In this document: positions 6,967 to 13,280 of the stretch, piece after piece
Position numbering within the stretch: position 1 is the first letter of the stretch
Layout of the letters: every line of letters starts with the position of its first letter
Assembly: GCA_005788585.1 (NCBI GenBank)
Contig: SYBY01000249.1
Span: 1-16,026 of the forward strand
Direction of reading: 5' to 3'
Length of the DNA: 16,026 nt
Source of the DNA: Actinomycetota bacterium
GTDB lineage: Bacteria > Actinomycetota > Thermoleophilia > Solirubrobacterales > Solirubrobacteraceae
The notes under the pieces: generated by a model
The model's input: only the letters and a program-made list of their open reading frames with translations
Database searches by the model: none
What the model was told of the DNA's origin: nothing
Made by a program: the position numbers and the translations under genes

Positions 6967-8079
6967 CTGGGCTGCCGATTGGTCGTCGACGGTCAGCGCG
7001 CCCGTCGCAGTCGAGGTCAGCGATCCGCCGAGACTGACGGCGGGGAAGGTGACGGCTCCGAGCGGCGCGGTCATGCTCAGCGAGCCCGACGAGCAGCCGG
7101 GCGGAGCGGTGTACTTGTACGGGACGCCGATGGCGTCGCCCGCGAACGCGGTGGTCATGGTGGGGAAGTCCAGGACGTACATCGCGGCCGCCGAGCCGGT
7201 GTTCTCCTCGGTCCAGAGCGCACCGCCGTCGTCCGTGAACTGGCTCTTGTTCGCGACGCCGACGGACAGGCAGCGGTTCGTCGTCACGCACGAGATCGCG
7301 TAGGTGTCAGGGGCTGTGCCGGTGGTCTGCGCGGGCCAGGTCGCCCCGCCGTCGCTGGACTTCCTGATCTCGCCCGTGGTCGCGGCCACGTAGCAGACGG
7401 TCAGCGACGGGCAGGTGATGGGGTGTGCGGGCTGGGGGTAGACGTCGGGCATCGCGGCGGAGGTCGCCATGAGGTCCCACGTGTCGCTTCCGGCCTGCTT
7501 CTTGCGGATCTCACCTGGGCTCATCACCGCGTAGCAGACGGTCGTCGTCGGGCAGTCGATCCCGGCGATGTAGCTCGATGTCGTCTGGTCGGCGCTGTCG
7601 GTCCAGGTCGCGCCGCCGTCGGTGGTCCAGCGGAACTTGCGGACCGAACTGCCCGAATAGCAGACCTCGGTGGAGGGACAGTCGATCTCGGTCAGGAACA
7701 GGGCGTTGTCGTCATGCACCGTGGTCCACGACGCCCCGTGGTCCGTCGACTTGTAGGTCCGGCCGTCGCCGGCGACGGCGAAGCACGTGGTGACCGACGG
7801 GCAGTCCAGGCCGTAGATCGAGCCGCCGAGCGTCTGCGGGGACAGCGTCCAGTTCGTCCCGCCGTTCGAGGTGTACTGCACGCGTCCTCCGACGGTGACC
7901 TGGACGCAGTCGGTGGCAGTCGGGCACGAGTTGCCGTAGATGATCACGGCGGTGACCGCCTTGGTCTGCGCCGTCCAGGTTCCGGCGTGCGCGTCCGTTG
8001 CCGTCAGGCTGGCGAGCAGCACGCCCAGCAGCGCGACGGTCAAGCTCCAGCCGCGCACCCTTGCGGCGGGCGCGCTCAT
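6646..8079 (-). CDS. Secreted Asp-box beta-propeller protein with C-terminal WxL domain
   Basis: Predicted cell-surface protein, 477 residues. A signal peptide (residues 1 to about 32, cleaved near AHA) is followed by about six ~40-residue blades, each with a C-x5-C pair (52/58, 93/99, 134/140, 176/182, 223/229, 264/270) and mostly an Asp-box-like turn (S-x-DGG-x-TW), as in BNR/YCF48-type propellers. A seventh degenerate blade (about 301-325) lacks both cysteines. The C-terminal ~105 residues are a WxL domain: AGWSL at 372-376 and the distal motif YTSTWTV at 465-471, ending in P477. WxL domains bind peptidoglycan non-covalently in Firmicutes. The ATG at 8079 overlaps the stop of the upstream WxL-interacting protein gene as ATGA, confirming the start. 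Last gene of the WxL operon; its stop shares CTAG with the convergent GGDEF/EAL gene. Ligand of the propeller is unknown. Confidence 0.83.
   Translation of the reverse strand: MSAPAARVRGWSLTVALLGVLLASLTATDAHAGTWTAQTKAVTAVIIYGNSCPTATDCVQVTVGGRVQYTSNGGTNWTLSPQTLGGSIYGLDCPSVTTCFAVAGDGRTYKSTDHGASWTTVHDDNALFLTEIDCPSTEVCYSGSSVRKFRWTTDGGATWTDSADQTTSSYIAGIDCPTTTVCYAVMSPGEIRKKQAGSDTWDLMATSAAMPDVYPQPAHPITCPSLTVCYVAATTGEIRKSSDGGATWPAQTTGTAPDTYAISCVTTNRCLSVGVANKSQFTDDGGALWTEENTGSAAAMYVLDFPTMTTAFAGDAIGVPYKYTAPPGCSSGSLSMTAPLGAVTFPAVSLGGSLTSTATGALTVDDQSAAQAGWSLSATSTTFTSGGNTLPTTATTITGVSATPQGGACVAPSNTMSYPITLPAAGVAPTAAKFFSTPDDTGTGPVDLTPAFSLAVPANARTGTYTSTWTVTIASGP
7105..7947 (-). repeat. Tandem blade repeats within the propeller-WxL gene
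   Basis: Residues about 45-325 of the encoded protein repeat a pattern: hydrophobic strand, D/S/T-C-P-x4-C, short strand with G, a K/R/T-rich strand, then S/T-x-DGG-x-TW. I count six clear copies and a seventh, DFPTMTTAFA, in which both Cys positions are Phe and Ala. Spacing is about 41 to 47 residues per copy. Confidence 0.75.
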
Positions 8080-9092
8080 TCCGATCGTCGGAGGCGGCGT
8101 GCGATCGTGGGGGCCAGCCCCAGCAGCAGCGCGCCGCCGGCGATCGCGGCGATCGCCCACGCCGGCAGACCGCCCTGCTGCTTGACGACGGTGGAGGGCG
8201 GGGCGGCCTTCGGCGCCTGGTCGGTGCCGACCAGGCCGTCGCGCAGTGTCGCGCTGCCCGTGGACTCCTGCGGCGCCCCGCAGCCCGAGACGCTGGCGCT
8301 CACCCCGTACGTCCCCGGCTTGATCGTCCGCGGCCAGGCCAGCGGGTAGGCGATCCTCGCGCCGGGCAGCACCGTGTCGAGCGTCCGCTCGACGACGTCC
8401 TCCTTGCCGTCCTCAGACGTGAGCACGACGCGCAGATCCGGCCGGCACAGGCGTTCGCCCGTGTTCTCCAGCGGGAGCTCGACCGAGGCGACGGACGTTC
8501 CAGGCAGCGCCTGGATCCGCGCCTTGCCGACGGTGACGGGTCCGGGGCTGCCGCCGGGGACGATGATCCGGACGCCGACGACGATCCGGACGACCTGGGT
8601 CACGGACAGGTTCGACTTCGCCGTGGTCTCGACGGAATCCTGGAAGGCCAGGCCGCCGACGTGGTCGCCGGGGCGCGCCGTCTCGGGCACGCGGACCCGG
8701 AACGGGATCCGGCGCGATTCGCCCGGGGCGAGCGTGACCTGGCGGACGGAGGGCGTGAGCCACTCCGCGGTCGCGTCGTTGCGGTCGTCGCGGTTGGCGT
8801 AGACGGTCCCCGAGGTCACGCCGGTCAGGCCGTCGACCGGGTCGAGGCGGTAGCGCTGGATCTTGTCCGAGCCGTTGGACACCAGGACGCGGCGATCAAG
8901 GACGGCGCCGGGCTCCGCGTTCAGCGTGAAGTACGACGGTGCGCGCGCTTCGTCCGCCCCGGCGTCGGGACGGACGTTGAAGCCGTTGCCGAGAGGAGTG
9001 GCCGCGGCACCTGCCGTCGCGGTGCCCGCGAGCAGGAGCGCGACCGTCGCCAGCGCGAGCGCTACGGCCCGCTGGTGAGGCTGAAGGTCCAT
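8076..9092 (-). CDS. WxL-interacting protein (DUF916-like peptidoglycan-binding domain, membrane-anchored)
   Basis: Predicted anchor/partner of WxL proteins, 338 residues. Signal peptide at residues 1 to about 30 (MDLQPHQR then AVALALATVALLLAG, ending TAGAA). Residues about 50-178 resemble the DUF916 (WxLIP peptidoglycan-binding) beta domain: FTLNAEPG, LVSNGSDK, WLTPS with APGES, and the GDHVGGLAF turn leading into strands VVRIVVGVRIIVPG. A second beta domain (about 185-285) occupies the place of DUF3324 and ends KPGTYGVSASV. A TM helix (about 311-330) and a basic tail RRLRRSE complete the usual type-I anchor layout. The likely ATG at 9092 lies inside the 3' end of the upstream WxL gene (31-bp overlap); no ATG, GTG or TTG gives a better signal peptide downstream. 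The stop overlaps the propeller-WxL start by 4 bp. Family call is from layout and motifs, not a search. Confidence 0.8.
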   Translation of the reverse strand: MDLQPHQRAVALALATVALLLAGTATAGAAATPLGNGFNVRPDAGADEARAPSYFTLNAEPGAVLDRRVLVSNGSDKIQRYRLDPVDGLTGVTSGTVYANRDDRNDATAEWLTPSVRQVTLAPGESRRIPFRVRVPETARPGDHVGGLAFQDSVETTAKSNLSVTQVVRIVVGVRIIVPGGSPGPVTVGKARIQALPGTSVASVELPLENTGERLCRPDLRVVLTSEDGKEDVVERTLDTVLPGARIAYPLAWPRTIKPGTYGVSASVSGCGAPQESTGSATLRDGLVGTDQAPKAAPPSTVVKQQGGLPAWAIAAIAGGALLLGLAPTIARRLRRSE

Positions 9093-9391
9093 GTGGACGT
9101 GTAGGTGCCGGCGATGGTCGACGCAGGGATTGCGACCTGCCAGGTGGGGGTGAAGGTCTGTGCGGCCAGCCCCGTCGACGCGCTCGCGTTGAAGAGCTTC
9201 GTCGCGGTGGGGGCCACGCCGGCGGCGGGCAGGGTGTAGGGGTAGCTCACGCCGCTGGTCGTCGCCGTGGTGCAGGAGATCCCGGCGTCGCACGAGACCG
9301 GTGGCGTGGACGCCACGGTGGTGGCGGTGGTGGGCAGCGTGTTGCCGCCGCTCGTGAAGGTGGTCGAGGTGGCGGTGACGTTCCACCCGGC
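9062..9391 (-). repeat. WxL-domain coding segment, copy 1 (paralogous to 6646-6966)
   Basis: Partner of the segment at 6646-6966. The DNA around 9312-9370 and 6898-6956 is nearly identical over the TFTSGGNTLPTTATT codons, with a few substitutions, mostly synonymous. The remainder is diverged at insert loops. Confidence 0.8.
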
Positions 9392-9637
9392 GCCCGTTCC
9401 CCGGGCGTCGTTGACGTTGAAGTCCTGGGTCTGCGTCGTCGTCTTGTCGGTGCCGTCGAGCGTCGTTCCCGGGAAGGTCACGTTGCCCGGCGTGCCGTTG
9501 ATGAACGCGAGCGAGCCGCCGGTGACCGACGCGGTCGCGGTGGCGGCGCTCGCGCTGGGCGCGGTGCACGCGAGCGCTGCGAGCGGGACAAGTACGAGCG
9601 CCGCTGGAAGGCGGCGTGAGAGGGGTACGGCGAGCAT
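9062..9637 (-). CDS. Small secreted WxL-domain protein
   Basis: Predicted surface protein of 191 residues, first gene of the WxL operon. Signal peptide: RR at 8-9, hydrophobic core to about 23, probable cleavage after SASA near residue 31. The rest is essentially one WxL domain: first motif GWNV (W85), distal motif YTSTWTF (W183) and terminal SGP. A likely disulfide joins C116 and C122 (SCDAGISC). Compared with the canonical WxL tripeptide the third residue is Val in the first motif and Phe in the second. The start chosen, ATG at 9637, gives a compact signal peptide; ATG 9685 would add 16 residues, and neither has a clear Shine-Dalgarno. The distal WxL coding sequence doubles as the start region of the next gene. 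It probably binds peptidoglycan and the membrane-anchored neighbour. Confidence 0.82.
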   Translation of the reverse strand: MLAVPLSRRLPAALVLVPLAALACTAPSASAATATASVTGGSLAFINGTPGNVTFPGTTLDGTDKTTTQTQDFNVNDARGTGAGWNVTATSTTFTSGGNTLPTTATTVASTPPVSCDAGISCTTATTSGVSYPYTLPAAGVAPTATKLFNASASTGLAAQTFTPTWQVAIPASTIAGTYTSTWTFSLTSGP

Positions 9638-9865
9638 GTCGTGAGACAGCCGGGCGCGGAAGGAACCCGGCGGTACCACGTTCATCGGCAGCTTGTGCGC
9701 CCCGGGTGTAGGCCCCTCAGCGAACGTACGAGTGCGCAGCCGCTGCTGGTCGTCGCCGGCCGGCCGGACCCACGGCGCGATGCGCACCCTATGTGGACGC
9801 GGCTAGCCTTCCTGGGCGAGGTCGCGCGTCCGCCGGCCGTACAGCTGCGCGACCTGGAGGCGACC
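9638..9865. other. Divergent intergenic region between the WxL operon and a small plus-strand gene
   Basis: About 230 bp with no convincing gene. It must hold the promoters for both directions, but no strong -35/-10 pair is visible; TACGTT (near 9723-9728, minus strand) and TAGCCT (9804-9809, plus strand) are weak -10-like candidates only. Confidence 0.4.
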
Positions 9866-10072
9866 TTGGCCGGCAAGAAGAAGACGACGTTCGCGAAGAT
9901 GAACCGCGAGGCGAAGGTGCGCGAGAAGCGCCAGGCGAGCATCCTGCGCAAGGAGCAGCGCCAGCGCGACCGCGAAGCCGGCGTCGAGATCGAGCACGAG
10001 GTCGAGGACCTCAGCCACCTCGACGTGGCGTTCGTCGAGGGCGTCGAGCCCGACGTCAGCGTCAAGCCGTAA
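9866..10072 (+). CDS. Small highly charged basic protein of unknown function
   Basis: A 68-residue protein. The first ~38 residues are very Lys/Arg-rich (AGKKKTTFAK, then KVREKRQASILRKEQRQRDR) and would form a long charged helix; the C-terminal 30 are acidic (EIEHEVEDLSHLDVAF). I choose a TTG start at 9866 because GGAGG lies 5 nt upstream, and because upstream in-frame sequence is unlike a protein; an ATG at 9790 in another frame is not used. Resembles small KKTTFAK-type hypothetical proteins seen in actinobacteria, function unknown. Ends 32 bp before the convergent VWA gene, with a palindrome between them. Confidence 0.6.
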   Translation: MAGKKKTTFAKMNREAKVREKRQASILRKEQRQRDREAGVEIEHEVEDLSHLDVAFVEGVEPDVSVKP

Positions 10073-10087
10073 CGCACGGTACGTGGC

Positions 10088-10105
10088 GCGCTTCCGCGGA
10101 AGCGC
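10088..10105. terminator. Perfect 18-bp palindrome between convergent genes
   Basis: GCGCTTCCGCGGAAGCGC is its own reverse complement and lies between the stop of the small basic gene (10072) and the stop of the VWA gene (10105-10107), touching the latter. As RNA it forms a 7-bp GC-rich stem with a 4-nt loop on either strand. No U-tract follows, so it may be a bidirectional U-less terminator or an RNA 3'-end stabiliser. A weaker CACG-GTA-CGTG inverted repeat precedes it. Confidence 0.5.
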
Positions 10106-11511
10106 TACCGCACCGGCCGCGCCAGCGCCTTGACGAACTCCTCGAGCTGCTCGGTCGTCCAGCACTCGAACGCCTCGCAGTACTGCTCGTACGCCGAGAT
10201 CACCGAGTCGCCGTAGTTCCAGTACAACCGCGGCTCGGGGTTCAGCCAGAACGTCCGCCCGGCCTTCGCGGCGACGTCCGCGAAGAGATCCGCCCGCGGG
10301 TCGCGGCCGTTCGTGCGCGCATCACCCAGCACGATGACCGTCGCGCGGGGGTGCAGCTCGTCCTCGACCTGCTCGCGGAACTCCGACCACACCCGGCCGT
10401 AGTCCGTGTAGCCCGAGATGTCCGCCACCCCTGCGTCCCGGCTGATCGCCTCGTTGACCGCCTTGAAGTCGCGCTCGCGCTCGAAGACCTCGGTCACCTC
10501 GCTGATGCGCTCGATGAACACGAACGACCGCATCTTGCGAAACGAGTCGTGCAGCGCGTGCATGACGCTCAGGAAGAAGACCGACGCGCTCGTGACGCTC
10601 GTCGAGACGTCGCAGAGCACGAAGATCTCGGGGCGGCGCGGCCGGGTGGGCTTGTAGCGCAGGTCGACGGGCACGCCGCCGGTCTGCAGTGACGCGCGCA
10701 TGGTGCGGCGCACGTCGATCTGCGCGTGACGCTTGCGCCCGCGGTTCTCCTGGCCCTGGGTCTTCAGCCGCCGCTTGAGCTGGACGACGACCTTGTGCAC
10801 GCTGGCGAGGTCCTGCAGCGGGCCGCCGGGCAGGCCGCGGTCGAGGTCGGAGAGCGGGCGGGACGGCGGGAGCTGCTGGGTCCGTTCGATCGAGCCGCGC
10901 TCGAGCTCTCGGCGCAGGAGCTGCTCGAAGCGGCGCAGCTGCTCGCGGGGCAGGCCCTCACGGCGGGGATCGCCCTGGGGCGCGTCGGGCTGCGGGTCCG
11001 AGCGCAGGCCGAGCGAGCGGCGGATGCGCTGGACGTCGACGCCGATGACGCCCGAGCCCTGGCCGCGCCTGCCAAAGGCGCTGATCGCGAGCCGGGCGAG
11101 GTCGCGCATGGCGCCCTCGTCGCCGTCGCGGATGGCCTGGGCGATCGCGTCGCGCAGGTCGGCCTCGTCGAACGCACCGTCCTCGCCCGCCGCGGTCGCG
11201 GCCTGGTCCTCGTCGCCCTCCTTCACGCCCTCGCGCAGTGCGGCCTCCTCGCTGGCGCGGAAGAGGAAGCGGTCGAAGACGAGCTCGAACCGGCGGCGGT
11301 CCTCGGGGGACTTCGCCAGGGTCGCGGCGAGCGCCTCGCGGACGTCTTCGGGGTCGGTCCACGCCACCTCGCCGAGCGCGGCGACGGCGTCCATCAGCTC
11401 GGAGGTGCCCGACGACACGCCCTCGGCGCGCAGCTCCTCGGCCAGGAAGACGAGGTTCGCGGCGAACCCGCCGGGGCGCTCCAGATCGGTGCGTTGCCTA
11501 GGAGGCGCCAC
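10105..11511 (-). CDS. VWA-domain protein, CoxE-like
   Basis: Cytoplasmic von Willebrand factor A protein of 468 residues that normally works with a MoxR-type AAA+ ATPase as a chaperone or metal-insertion pair. The VWA domain is C-terminal (about 295-440) with the full MIDAS: DVSTS (301-305), Thr369 in SGYTDYG and Asp398 in LGDARTNGRDP. The N-terminal half is helical and charged, with the FAANLVFLAEELRAEG start and an acidic linker (about 95-120), as in CoxE-like (DUF58-unrelated) proteins. The GTG at 11511 overlaps the upstream ATPase stop by 14 nt; there is no strong Shine-Dalgarno, so translation is likely coupled. CoxE homologues assist CO-dehydrogenase maturation, but no CO-dehydrogenase subunit genes are in the window, so its client is unknown. 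Confidence 0.85.
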   Translation of the reverse strand: MAPPRQRTDLERPGGFAANLVFLAEELRAEGVSSGTSELMDAVAALGEVAWTDPEDVREALAATLAKSPEDRRRFELVFDRFLFRASEEAALREGVKEGDEDQAATAAGEDGAFDEADLRDAIAQAIRDGDEGAMRDLARLAISAFGRRGQGSGVIGVDVQRIRRSLGLRSDPQPDAPQGDPRREGLPREQLRRFEQLLRRELERGSIERTQQLPPSRPLSDLDRGLPGGPLQDLASVHKVVVQLKRRLKTQGQENRGRKRHAQIDVRRTMRASLQTGGVPVDLRYKPTRPRRPEIFVLCDVSTSVTSASVFFLSVMHALHDSFRKMRSFVFIERISEVTEVFERERDFKAVNEAISRDAGVADISGYTDYGRVWSEFREQVEDELHPRATVIVLGDARTNGRDPRADLFADVAAKAGRTFWLNPEPRLYWNYGDSVISAYEQYCEAFECWTTEQLEEFVKALARPVR

Positions 11512-12388
11512 GGGACGACGCCGCCAGGCGCACGCCGACGCGCTCGGCGACGATGTCGAGGTCCGTGCGGTGCTTGACGATGACCGACATCGTGTCGCGG
11601 AAGACCTGCTGGTCGAGGTCCTCGGCGCCGATGAGCAGCAGCGCGCGCGCCCAGTCGATCGATTCGGCGATCGACGGCGGCTTCTTCAGGTCGAGCTCGC
11701 GGACCATCCCGACGACCTCGACGAGCCGGCGCGCGATCGTCTCGTCCAGGTCGGGCGCGTGGAGGCGCACGATCTCCAGCTCGGCCTCGAGCTCGGGGTA
11801 GTCCAGCCAGAGGTAGAGGCAGCGGCGCTTCAGGGCCTCGGTCAGCTCGCGCGAGTTGTTGCTCGTCAGCAGCACGATCGGCTGCGACGCGGCGCGCACC
11901 GTGCCCATCTCCGGGATCGAGACCTGGAAGTCGCTCAGGATCTCGAGGAGCATGGCCTCGAACTCCTGGTCGGTCTTGTCGATCTCGTCGATCAGCAGGA
12001 CGACCGGGTCAGGGCTGGAGATCGCCTCGAGCAGCGGGCGCGTGAGCAGGAACTCCTCGCCGAAGATGTCGTCGTGGACGCTGTTCCAACCGGTGCCCTC
12101 GGCCTCGGCCTGGATGCGCAGCAGCTGCTTGCGGTAGTTCCACTCGTACAGCGCCGTGGCCTCGTCGAGCCCCTCGTAGCACTGCAGGCGCACGAGCTTG
12201 CGGCTCAGATAGCGGCTGAGCGCCTTCGCCAGCTCGGTCTTGCCCACGCCCGCGGGCCCCTCGACGAGCACCGGCTTGCCGAGTCGCGTGGCGAGGTACG
12301 CGACGAGCGCGGTGGATTCGCCGGCGAGATAGTCGGCGTCGCGCAGGCCCGCGCGAAGGTCTTCGACGGAGGCGGGGGAGTCGGCCAT
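11498..12388 (-). CDS. MoxR-family AAA+ ATPase, CoxD-like
   Basis: AAA+ ATPase of 296 residues, partner of the VWA gene downstream. Motifs: Walker A GPAGVGKT (44-51), Walker B LLIDEID (131-137), sensor-1 TSNN (175-178) and arginine residues LKRRC (187-190). The segment after Walker A, CYEGLDEATALYEWNYRKQ, is characteristic of the CoxD/MoxR branch. Such ATPases use ATP to remodel or mature client enzymes together with a VWA protein. I use the ATG at 12388 (MADSPASVEDL); longer frames to 12508 overlap the opposite small membrane-protein gene and give non-family sequence. No Shine-Dalgarno is visible, and a TATCAT box lies just upstream, so the message may have a very short leader. Confidence 0.9.
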   Translation of the reverse strand: MADSPASVEDLRAGLRDADYLAGESTALVAYLATRLGKPVLVEGPAGVGKTELAKALSRYLSRKLVRLQCYEGLDEATALYEWNYRKQLLRIQAEAEGTGWNSVHDDIFGEEFLLTRPLLEAISSPDPVVLLIDEIDKTDQEFEAMLLEILSDFQVSIPEMGTVRAASQPIVLLTSNNSRELTEALKRRCLYLWLDYPELEAELEIVRLHAPDLDETIARRLVEVVGMVRELDLKKPPSIAESIDWARALLLIGAEDLDQQVFRDTMSVIVKHRTDLDIVAERVGVRLAASSRGAS

Positions 12389-12397
12389 GGGCTGATG

Positions 12398-12403
12398 ATG
12401 ATA
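12398..12403 (-). promoter_or_regulatory. Candidate -10 box (TATCAT) for the MoxR/VWA operon
   Basis: TATCAT on the minus strand ends 9 nt before the ATG at 12388, which would give a 2-3 nt leader. The whole divergent gap is only 27 bp, so the promoter must lie inside or next to the opposite small gene. No good -35 is visible. Confidence 0.35.
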
Positions 12404-12415
12404 GGAAGTCCAACG

Positions 12416-12613
12416 ATGCCGGCTCTCGTCCTCGCGGCGACCTCCCCGTCGATCGGGCCGGTCCTCCTCCTTCTCGCCCTCGGGGTGCTGCTCACGTTCG
12501 GTGGGCACCTGACGGCGTCACGGCGCGCGATCGCGCTCGGGATCTTCGTGATCTTCCTCGCGACGGTGCTGATGTTCGCCTTCGGCCTCGGGGTCTACCA
12601 GCGCGACACCTGA
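12416..12613 (+). CDS. Small two-helix membrane protein of unknown function
   Basis: A 65-residue protein with two hydrophobic segments (about 12-29, PSIGPVLLLLALGVLLTFG; and about 39-60, containing ALGIFVIFLATVLMFAFG) joined by a short basic loop (HLTASRR) and ending YQRDT. The ATG at 12416 has AGGAAG (12403-12408) 7 nt upstream. It is divergent from the MoxR gene (27-bp gap) and its TGA ends one base before the convergent stop of the next gene. The fit into the gap and the good ribosome site support a real gene. No family recognised. Confidence 0.65.
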   Translation: MPALVLAATSPSIGPVLLLLALGVLLTFGGHLTASRRAIALGIFVIFLATVLMFAFGLGVYQRDT

Positions 12614-12614
12614 G

Positions 12615-13280
12615 TCAGCGCGCGGGCGGGATCTCGCCGGGTCGCAGGGGGCGGGTCGGCGGGTCCTCGGGCTCGGGCACCGGGAGATCGTCGAAGAGGG
12701 TGGGTGCCGTGTCGTCGACGTCGACCGGCGCGGACGTGCGCGGGCGCGGGCGGCGGGCCGGCGGCGCGGGCGCGACCTCGTGGTCGCGGGGATCGTCGCG
12801 CAGCAGCGGCGGGGGCGGGGGCGACTCGTCGTGGGCGCGCATCCGCCATCCCGCGGCGGCGAGCGCGATGCCGGCGATGAACGCGATGAAGATGCCCCAC
12901 GCGACGCCGACGACCGTGCCCTCCGGGCCGTCGGGCTTGTCGAGCTGGCGCAGGAAGATCAGCAGGCAGACCCACACGCCGCCGGCGAAGACGAAGGTTC
13001 CGTCGCGGCCGGGCAGGGAGAACGTGCCGCCCTCGGCGCGTCCGACGATGAGCGCGAGGACCGCCGCGGCGACGAGCAGCACGGCGGCCTCGGTGAAGTC
13101 GAAGACCTGGAACGCGTTGATGGTCCGGTCGGCCAGCGCTCCGCGCGCGGGCGCGGCGGTCAGCTGGTACCACGGCAGCAGCATGCTGACGAACAGCGCG
13201 AGGGCCGCGCCGGCGGCGAGGCGCTGGTCGCCGTGCAGGGACCGCCAGATCCCCCGGCCGCGCTGGGCGGCCCCACTCAT
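12615..13280 (-). CDS. Four-helix membrane protein with Pro-rich C-terminal tail
   Basis: Unrecognised membrane protein of 221 residues. Hydrophobic segments lie at about 21-40, 62-80, 94-111 and 122-147. The loop after the first contains a conserved-looking LLPWYQL. The ~70-residue C-terminal tail is Pro/Asp/Arg-rich (ESPPPPPLLRDD, then PLRPGEIPPAR) and probably disordered and cytoplasmic. The ATG at 13280 overlaps the stop of the upstream EVE gene as ATGA, which fixes the start and indicates coupled translation. Upstream in-frame sequence to 13484 belongs to the other frame of the EVE gene. Function cannot be inferred. Confidence 0.75.
   Translation of the reverse strand: MSGAAQRGRGIWRSLHGDQRLAAGAALALFVSMLLPWYQLTAAPARGALADRTINAFQVFDFTEAAVLLVAAAVLALIVGRAEGGTFSLPGRDGTFVFAGGVWVCLLIFLRQLDKPDGPEGTVVGVAWGIFIAFIAGIALAAAGWRMRAHDESPPPPPLLRDDPRDHEVAPAPPARRPRPRTSAPVDVDDTAPTLFDDLPVPEPEDPPTRPLRPGEIPPAR

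Noticed and set aside
6388..9104. Long plus-strand open frames opposite the WxL operon
   Set aside because: Low-complexity Arg/Gly/Ala/Asp sequence without motifs; the minus strand has signal peptides, repeats, W motifs and ordered overlaps.
9560..9570. Possible lipobox (ALAC) in the small WxL signal peptide
   Set aside because: Position -3 is Ala rather than Leu/Val/Ile, and a good signal peptidase I site (SASA) follows; secretion is more likely than lipidation.
10726..12415. Plus-strand frames opposite the VWA and MoxR genes, including one that ends with the small membrane protein
   Set aside because: Only the last 65 codons, after the ATG with a ribosome site at 12416, look like protein; the rest is antisense to well-supported genes.
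12416..12613. Toxin or holin-like small membrane protein
   Set aside because: Two short hydrophobic helices alone do not support a toxin; no antitoxin or phage context.
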